DNA of 64,000 nt from contig NZ_FNSU01000003.1 of NCBI RefSeq assembly GCF_900105325.1, positions 2,046,001-2,110,000 of the forward strand, given 5' to 3'. The notes under the pieces were generated by a model that worked only from the letters and a program-made list of their open reading frames with translations, did no database searches and was not told the DNA's origin. The position numbers and the translations under genes were made by a program. This DNA is from Pseudomonas marginalis. GTDB lineage: Bacteria; Pseudomonadota; Gammaproteobacteria; Pseudomonadales; Pseudomonadaceae. Positions 59,832 to 64,000 of the stretch are shown here, piece after piece (within the stretch, counting starts at the first letter, position 1; every line of letters starts with the position of its first letter).

Positions 59832-62283
59832 GGGCAAACGTCCTCAACAAATCCGCCGGACGGCTGCGGTACAGCTGCCACAGCGGCCAGGCCGACGCCA
59901 GCAACGTGGCCAACATCGCCAGCCCCAGCAATTGTGCGAGCTGCCACGGGAACACTTGCAACGGCAGGCGCCAGCCAAAGGCCTGCACGTTGATCACCGC
60001 GTCCAGGCACCACGCCAGCAACAGGCCCAGCGGCAACGCCAGCAGCAACGTGAGCACCGCCAGCAGCCAGGTTTGCCCCAGGTTCAGCAGCATCAATTGC
60101 CTGCGCGTCACCCCCAATGCCCACAGCGGGGCGAGTTGGCCGAGGCGGCTCTGGCTCTGGGTCAGCAGGCTGATGAACAGTGCCACGCCGGCCACGCCCA
60201 GGGTCAGGCTGTTGAGCGCGGCGGTGGCGGCGAAGGTGCGCTCGAACACTTGGCTCGACCAGCCCTTGAGTTGCTGTTGATCGACGATACGGCTGTCTTC
60301 CAGGGCAAAGGCGCGCTGCACTTCAGCCACCAGCGGCGCCACGTCCTGCGGCAACACCCGCAGGTTGAAACGCGCCGGTGCCAGTGTCGGCCAGCGGGCC
60401 AGCAGGTGCCGAGAATTGACCAGCACGTGGCCCTTGGGGTTGCCGTAATCGGCGTACACCCCCACCACGGTCGGCGACCACACACCCTGGGGCGTGGGAA
60501 TGCTCACCGTATCACCCAGCGTCACCCCGAGCCGCCGCGCCAGCTGTTCGCTGAGCATCAGGGTCTCGCCTTGCTGCAACTGGTCCCACGGCGCGCTCGC
60601 CGCTTCCAACAACGGCCAGTGCTGGCGATAGGTCGGGTCGTCGACCACGCCAAACAGATCCGCCGGCCAGCCCTGCAATTGCACCGCGACCTGCCAGGTG
60701 GGCAACACGGTATGCACCAACGGTTGCTGCGCCAGCCAGGCGCTGAGTTGCTCTGCCTGGGCCGGGGTTTGCGGGTTGAGGTACAGCTCGGCGGTGAGGC
60801 GTTGCTCCAGCCAGTTGTTGAACGTGTGGCGAAAGCCTGAGGTCATGGAGCCCGCGCCGATATTCGCGGCCAGGGCCAACAGCAGCGCCATCAACGCCAG
60901 GCTCAGGGCCGGCAGTTGTTGACGGCAGTCAGCCAGGAACCACTGGTCGAGTACCGAACGGCTGCGCCCCAGCAGCGCCTCCAACAGGCCATTGAGCAGC
61001 ACCGGCAAGCCCAGGGCGGCGCCGAGCAGCAAGGCCGCCATCAACACAAAGCCCGCCGCCAGGCTGTCGCCCAGCCATAACGCCAACAACGCGATCAGCA
61101 AGGCCGTAGCCGCGACCCAGCCCTGGCGCCGCAACCAGCGCCCATGGGCCTCGTGCCAGGCCTGGGCGTTGGCCAGCGCCAGCAACGGCAAACGCGCCGC
61201 GCGCCATAGGCTGCTGGCGCCGGCAAGCAAGGCGCCGAGCAGGCTCAAGCCCAACCCTGCCGCCCACCACCAGGGACTCAAGCTCAATTGGCCCGGCACC
61301 TCGGCGCCATACAAGCCACGCAGGCTGGCGGCCACATCCGGCAGCAACAGGCTGGCCAGCAGGTAACCGCTGGCGACGCCGAGCACGCCCCCCAACAGCG
61401 ACAACGCCCCCAGCTCCCCCCCCAGGCCGAGGATCAACATCCGCGCACTCACCCCACAGGCGCGCAAGGTGCGCAACAACCCGCGCCGCTGCTCCAGGGC
61501 CAGGCCAATGGCCGCGTGCACGATAAACAGCCCCACCACAAACGACAGGAAACCCAGCGCATCAAGGTTCAGGTGAAAGCTCTCGGTCAACCGTGCAAGG
61601 TTATTCTCCTCGCCCTCCTTGAGCTGCAGCCCGGCGGGCGGTGTGGGATGGCGAGCGGCGAAGGCCTTGTCCACCAGCAGGCGCGAGAGCTGGCCGGGCA
61701 TCTCCAGCAGCGCCTGGGCAAACCCGATATCGGTGAGCAACAGGCCGGGCGCCATATCCGCCTGGACCTGCAACGGCGGCAGGCGCTGCCCAGTCAGCGT
61801 GAGCGGTTGCTGGCCCTCGCGCAGTCCCAGGGCCTGCAAGGTGTGCGGCGCAATCCAGGTAAGACCCGGCGGTTCAAAGAAGGCCAGCATCTGCGCCTGG
61901 CTCAGGCGCTGCCCCGCCACCGCGCCGCTGCCGGGCAACGACAATGGTTCGATGCCCATCAACTGCAGGCGTACGTCCTCATGCCCCTTGAGTTGCAGCC
62001 GCCCCTGCACCACCGGCGACACCGGCCACCCGGCACGACGCAGTTGGGCAAACAGCGTTTGCGCGAAACTGGTGGCGTCCGGCGCACTCAGGCTGGCCTG
62101 GGGTTCGCCGCCGATCAATTGGCTGGCGCGCGCGTAACTGTCGCGGGCCTGGCTGTTGAGGGCCTGCACCCCGGTCAGCAGCGCGGTGGCCAGCCACAGG
62201 CCGGTAAGTACGCTGAAAAACTGCACCGGATGCCGTCGCCAATGGCTGAGCAAGGCACGCAAGGTCCAGTAAAACACCCTCAC
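59821..62283 (-). CDS. FtsX-family ABC permease, AttFGH type
   Basis: An 820-residue permease of the MacB/FtsX class with two FtsX-like modules and about ten helices. The first helix is at about 20-40 (PVQFFSVLTGLWLATALLTG), two helix groups are near 250-400 and 410-510, and a final group lies at the C-terminus (LLAWCLDAVINVQAFGW). The likely start is GTG at 62283, sharing bases with the ATPase stop (GTGA). The frame upstream of it only runs through the ATPase gene. With the ATPase and the AttH-like lipoprotein it makes a lipoprotein- or lipid-related ABC set. Confidence 0.87.
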   Translation of the reverse strand: MRVFYWTLRALLSHWRRHPVQFFSVLTGLWLATALLTGVQALNSQARDSYARASQLIGGEPQASLSAPDATSFAQTLFAQLRRAGWPVSPVVQGRLQLKGHEDVRLQLMGIEPLSLPGSGAVAGQRLSQAQMLAFFEPPGLTWIAPHTLQALGLREGQQPLTLTGQRLPPLQVQADMAPGLLLTDIGFAQALLEMPGQLSRLLVDKAFAARHPTPPAGLQLKEGEENNLARLTESFHLNLDALGFLSFVVGLFIVHAAIGLALEQRRGLLRTLRACGVSARMLILGLGGELGALSLLGGVLGVASGYLLASLLLPDVAASLRGLYGAEVPGQLSLSPWWWAAGLGLSLLGALLAGASSLWRAARLPLLALANAQAWHEAHGRWLRRQGWVAATALLIALLALWLGDSLAAGFVLMAALLLGAALGLPVLLNGLLEALLGRSRSVLDQWFLADCRQQLPALSLALMALLLALAANIGAGSMTSGFRHTFNNWLEQRLTAELYLNPQTPAQAEQLSAWLAQQPLVHTVLPTWQVAVQLQGWPADLFGVVDDPTYRQHWPLLEAASAPWDQLQQGETLMLSEQLARRLGVTLGDTVSIPTPQGVWSPTVVGVYADYGNPKGHVLVNSRHLLARWPTLAPARFNLRVLPQDVAPLVAEVQRAFALEDSRIVDQQQLKGWSSQVFERTFAATAALNSLTLGVAGVALFISLLTQSQSRLGQLAPLWALGVTRRQLMLLNLGQTWLLAVLTLLLALPLGLLLAWCLDAVINVQAFGWRLPLQVFPWQLAQLLGLAMLATLLASAWPLWQLYRSRPADLLRTFAHED

Positions 62284-62939
62284 GTCGGCATGACCTGTCC
62301 ATGATGCAGCACCACTTGCCGGTCCAGTCGGGCGGCGATGCGTGGGCTGTGGGTCACCATCAACAGGCTGGTGGGACTGTCGCGCAGCAGGTCCAGCAGC
62401 AGTTGCAGGACCTCGTCGCTGGTGGCTTCGTCGAGGTTGCCGGTGGGCTCGTCGGCCAACAGCAAACCTGGGCGCGAGGCCAACGCCCGCCCGACCGCCA
62501 CCCGTTGCTGCTGGCCGCCCGAGAGTTGTTCCGGATAGCGCTTGAGCAAGTCCCCCAGGCCCAGGCGTTCGACCAATTGCGCCTGCCACTGCGGATCAAA
62601 ACGCCCCGCCAGGCGGGCCTGGAACGCCAGGTTGTCGTCGACGCGCAAGCTGCCGATCAGGTTGAACTGCTGGAACACCAGGCCAATCTCGGTACGCCGC
62701 CAGTGGGCCAGTTGCGCCTCGCTCATCCGGTCGAGGCGCTGCTCACCCACCTCTATGCTGCCGCCGTCCACCCGATCAAGCCCGGCAACCAGATGCAGCA
62801 GGGTGCTCTTGCCGCTGCCGGACTCACCCATCAACGCCAGGCTGCTGCGCGCCCCCAGGTGCAGGTCGACCCCCGCCAACACCGCCAACGGGCCTTGGGG
62901 GGTGGCGTAGCTTTTGAAGACACCTTGCACCTGCAACAT
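62280..62939 (-). CDS. ABC transporter ATPase, LolD/MacB type
   Basis: A 219-residue ATPase: Walker A GESGSGKST, LVFQQFNLIGSL, signature LSGGQQQRVAVGRAL, Walker B LLADEPTGNLD. The ATG at 62939 precedes MLQVQGVFKSY; the frame extends 39 codons more without a ribosome site. It is first of three leftward genes and partners the FtsX-like permease. Confidence 0.9.
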   Translation of the reverse strand: MLQVQGVFKSYATPQGPLAVLAGVDLHLGARSSLALMGESGSGKSTLLHLVAGLDRVDGGSIEVGEQRLDRMSEAQLAHWRRTEIGLVFQQFNLIGSLRVDDNLAFQARLAGRFDPQWQAQLVERLGLGDLLKRYPEQLSGGQQQRVAVGRALASRPGLLLADEPTGNLDEATSDEVLQLLLDLLRDSPTSLLMVTHSPRIAARLDRQVVLHHGQVMPT

Positions 62940-63079
62940 GGCAACACTCGTTTGATGGCTGGCAATCGAGAATAACGGCTGAGGATCAAGGCCACGCAAA
63001 TTTTTCACATGGTTTTCACCGGCCGCCCACCCACCGCACTTTAAATTGCCGGCCAAGCGTCACTCGTCGACAACTTATT

Positions 63080-63099
63080 AGTTGCCACGCCTGGCAACT
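63080..63099. repeat. Palindrome upstream of the Ais-like gene
   Basis: AGTTGCCA and TGGCAACT pair around CGCC. It lies in the 274-base gap between the ABC ATPase and the Ais-like gene, which have divergent orientation. It could be an operator or a hairpin; I cannot decide. Confidence 0.4.
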
Positions 63100-63111
63100 T
63101 TTAACCGCAGC

Positions 63112-63132
63112 ATGTTCAGCGAAAAGACAGCC
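63112..63132 (+). repeat. Upstream element, copy 1
   Basis: ATGTTCAGC-G-AAAAGACAGCC lies 102 bases before the Ais-like start codon. It recurs at 63915-63935 with one base changed. A second shared segment (AGTTGCG..AATTAA) follows each copy at 63175-63190 and 63952-63969. Confidence 0.65.
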
Positions 63133-63213
63133 ACCCTGTGACAGCCTCGCGCTTCACTTCGGGCACTTGCCGACAAGTTGCGCCTAATTAATACAACACA
63201 GCCGATAGTGACC

Positions 63214-63888
63214 ATGGTGAATGTAGTGGTTGACCTTACCCTGATTAAACCACGCTCGCGCCGAGCCTTTTTCAAGCGCCTCAAACCGCTTTGGCTCGGG
63301 CTTACGGTGGTCGCCGTGCTGCTCACTTGCGCGCTGTTCTGGCCGTCCTCCCCACGGGACCTCGGCGTGGGCAACCGCCTGCTGACGTCCCAGGTGCTGC
63401 CGCTGTGGCGCGACGGCGACCTGATCGTACTGGTGCGGCATGAAGAGCGCTGCGACCGTTCGAGCAACCCGTGCCTGGGCCCGGTGGAAGGCGTGACGAT
63501 CAATGGCAGCCAACACGCCGAAAACCTGGGAAAAGCCTTTAAATCACTGGGCATGGACGGCACTGACGTACTCTCAAGCCCCGCCATTCGCACGGCTCAG
63601 ACCTCGCGCTTCATGTTCGGCAAAACCGACATGACCTCCAGCGAACAAGCCGTCTGCGGCAAGGCCATGGGCGAAGAACTGCTCAGCCACAAACAGGCTG
63701 GACGCAACCTCGTATTCGTCACCCACAGCGGTTGCATCGCCGACTTTGAAACCGCCCTGGGCTTCCCCCACGCCAAGTTTTCCGAGTACGGCAGCGCGCT
63801 GTTCGTGCAGGTGCTGGCCAACGGCAAGTTCAAGGCCCTGGGCATCATGAAAAACCAGGACTGGCCTGCCGCGCTTAAACAAATCTAA
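63214..63888 (+). CDS. Ais-like histidine phosphatase (LPS core heptose phosphatase family)
   Basis: A 224-residue protein with an N-terminal membrane anchor (about 27-46) and a histidine-phosphatase fold. The catalytic motif is VLVRHEERCDRSSNPCLGP, closely like RHAERCDRSS of E. coli Ais, with the second catalytic His in FVTHSGCIADFE. Ais removes phosphate from heptose II of the LPS core. The ATG at 63214 is taken; a TTG 36 bases upstream is possible but covers the promoter element. It is divergent from the ABC set. Confidence 0.8.
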   Translation: MVNVVVDLTLIKPRSRRAFFKRLKPLWLGLTVVAVLLTCALFWPSSPRDLGVGNRLLTSQVLPLWRDGDLIVLVRHEERCDRSSNPCLGPVEGVTINGSQHAENLGKAFKSLGMDGTDVLSSPAIRTAQTSRFMFGKTDMTSSEQAVCGKAMGEELLSHKQAGRNLVFVTHSGCIADFETALGFPHAKFSEYGSALFVQVLANGKFKALGIMKNQDWPAALKQI

Positions 63889-63914
63889 GTCATTCCCTTC
63901 CCGCCGCCAGGCTT

Positions 63915-63935
63915 ATGTTCAGCAAAAAGACAGCC
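63915..63935 (+). repeat. Upstream element, copy 2
   Basis: Twenty of 21 bases equal 63112-63132. It is 62 bases before the ATG at 63977, suggesting that the next gene shares control with, or is a duplicate of, the Ais-like gene. Confidence 0.65.
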
Positions 63936-63976
63936 CTGTTCTGGCATGTTTAGTTGCGTCCTTAATTAAGGTCGTT

Positions 63977-64000
63977 ATGACTATTTCCTGTTATTTAGTG
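63977..64000 (+). CDS. Start of a gene running off the window
   Basis: An ATG at 63977 opens MTISCYLV and continues past the edge. The support is the repeated upstream element and its strand and spacing, not protein similarity. Confidence 0.35.

Noticed and set aside
1..64000. CRISPR array, prophage, integron or insertion sequence
   Set aside because: No evenly spaced direct repeats, integrase, transposase or phage genes were seen; all repeats are REP-type hairpins.

Overview
The window reads as chromosome of a fluorescent Pseudomonas (P. fluorescens group). GC is high and uniform. The gene sets are typical of that group: a PQQ-alcohol dehydrogenase (ped/exa) cluster, a bkd operon, and the pyoverdine genes pvdA, fpvI and pvdRT-opmQ. 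Two families of Pseudomonas REP/REPIN palindromes are scattered between genes. I saw no rRNA, tRNA, CRISPR array, transposase, integrase or prophage.

Region 1 (1-15.9 kb) is the PQQ-dependent alcohol oxidation locus. It holds accessory periplasmic proteins (metallohydrolase, SoxYZ-like carrier, binding protein), cytochrome c550 and the Ca-type quinoprotein ethanol dehydrogenase. These are followed by a pentapeptide-repeat protein, the PedS2/PedR2-like two-component pair, and a PQQ-associated ABC set: binding protein, beta-propeller (broken by an in-frame amber codon), ATPase and permease. A CXXXCW protein, the AgmR/ErbR-type regulator, and a NahK-like hybrid kinase overlapping a NosP-like FIST protein complete it. 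A 16-bp motif inside an imperfect palindrome recurs upstream of several of these units.

Region 2 (16-19.4 kb) is a sulfide/persulfide detoxification module: TauE/SafE exporter, SQR-like flavoprotein, BigR-type repressor and a divergent ETHE1-like persulfide dioxygenase, with a palindromic operator candidate in between. A chemoreceptor follows.

Region 3 (21.3-28.1 kb) is branched-chain amino acid catabolism: bkdR, bkdA1 (frameshifted in this sequence), bkdA2, bkdB, lpdV and a branched-chain aminotransferase. Region 4 (28.2-35.3 kb) has a double-GNAT protein, then citrulline/ornithine use: CtlX-like hydrolase, ornithine cyclodeaminase, a polar amino acid ABC transporter and an Lrp regulator.

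Region 5 (35.3-37.4 kb) is a two-gene radical-SAM and partner operon preceded by a near-consensus LexA box, which supports a role in the DNA-damage response. Region 6 (37.6-44.4 kb) is pyoverdine synthesis and export (pvdA, fpvI, pvdR, pvdT, opmQ) with two PvdS-type promoters and a Fur-box candidate. The fpvR gene expected between fpvI and pvdR is absent.

Region 7 (44.5-53.5 kb) has a degenerate alpha/beta-hydrolase-like protein, then a GntR regulator, a complete LivFGHM-type ABC transporter, an N-carbamoyl amino acid hydrolase and an amidase, probably for uptake and breakdown of an amide or ureido compound. Region 8 (53.6-64 kb) is mixed: a lipoprotein, a LysR regulator, a sterol-desaturase/SMP-30 pair, a secreted protein, an AttH-like lipoprotein whose signal peptide is interrupted in frame by a REP element, its ABC partners, and an Ais-like phosphatase whose upstream element is repeated before the next gene.
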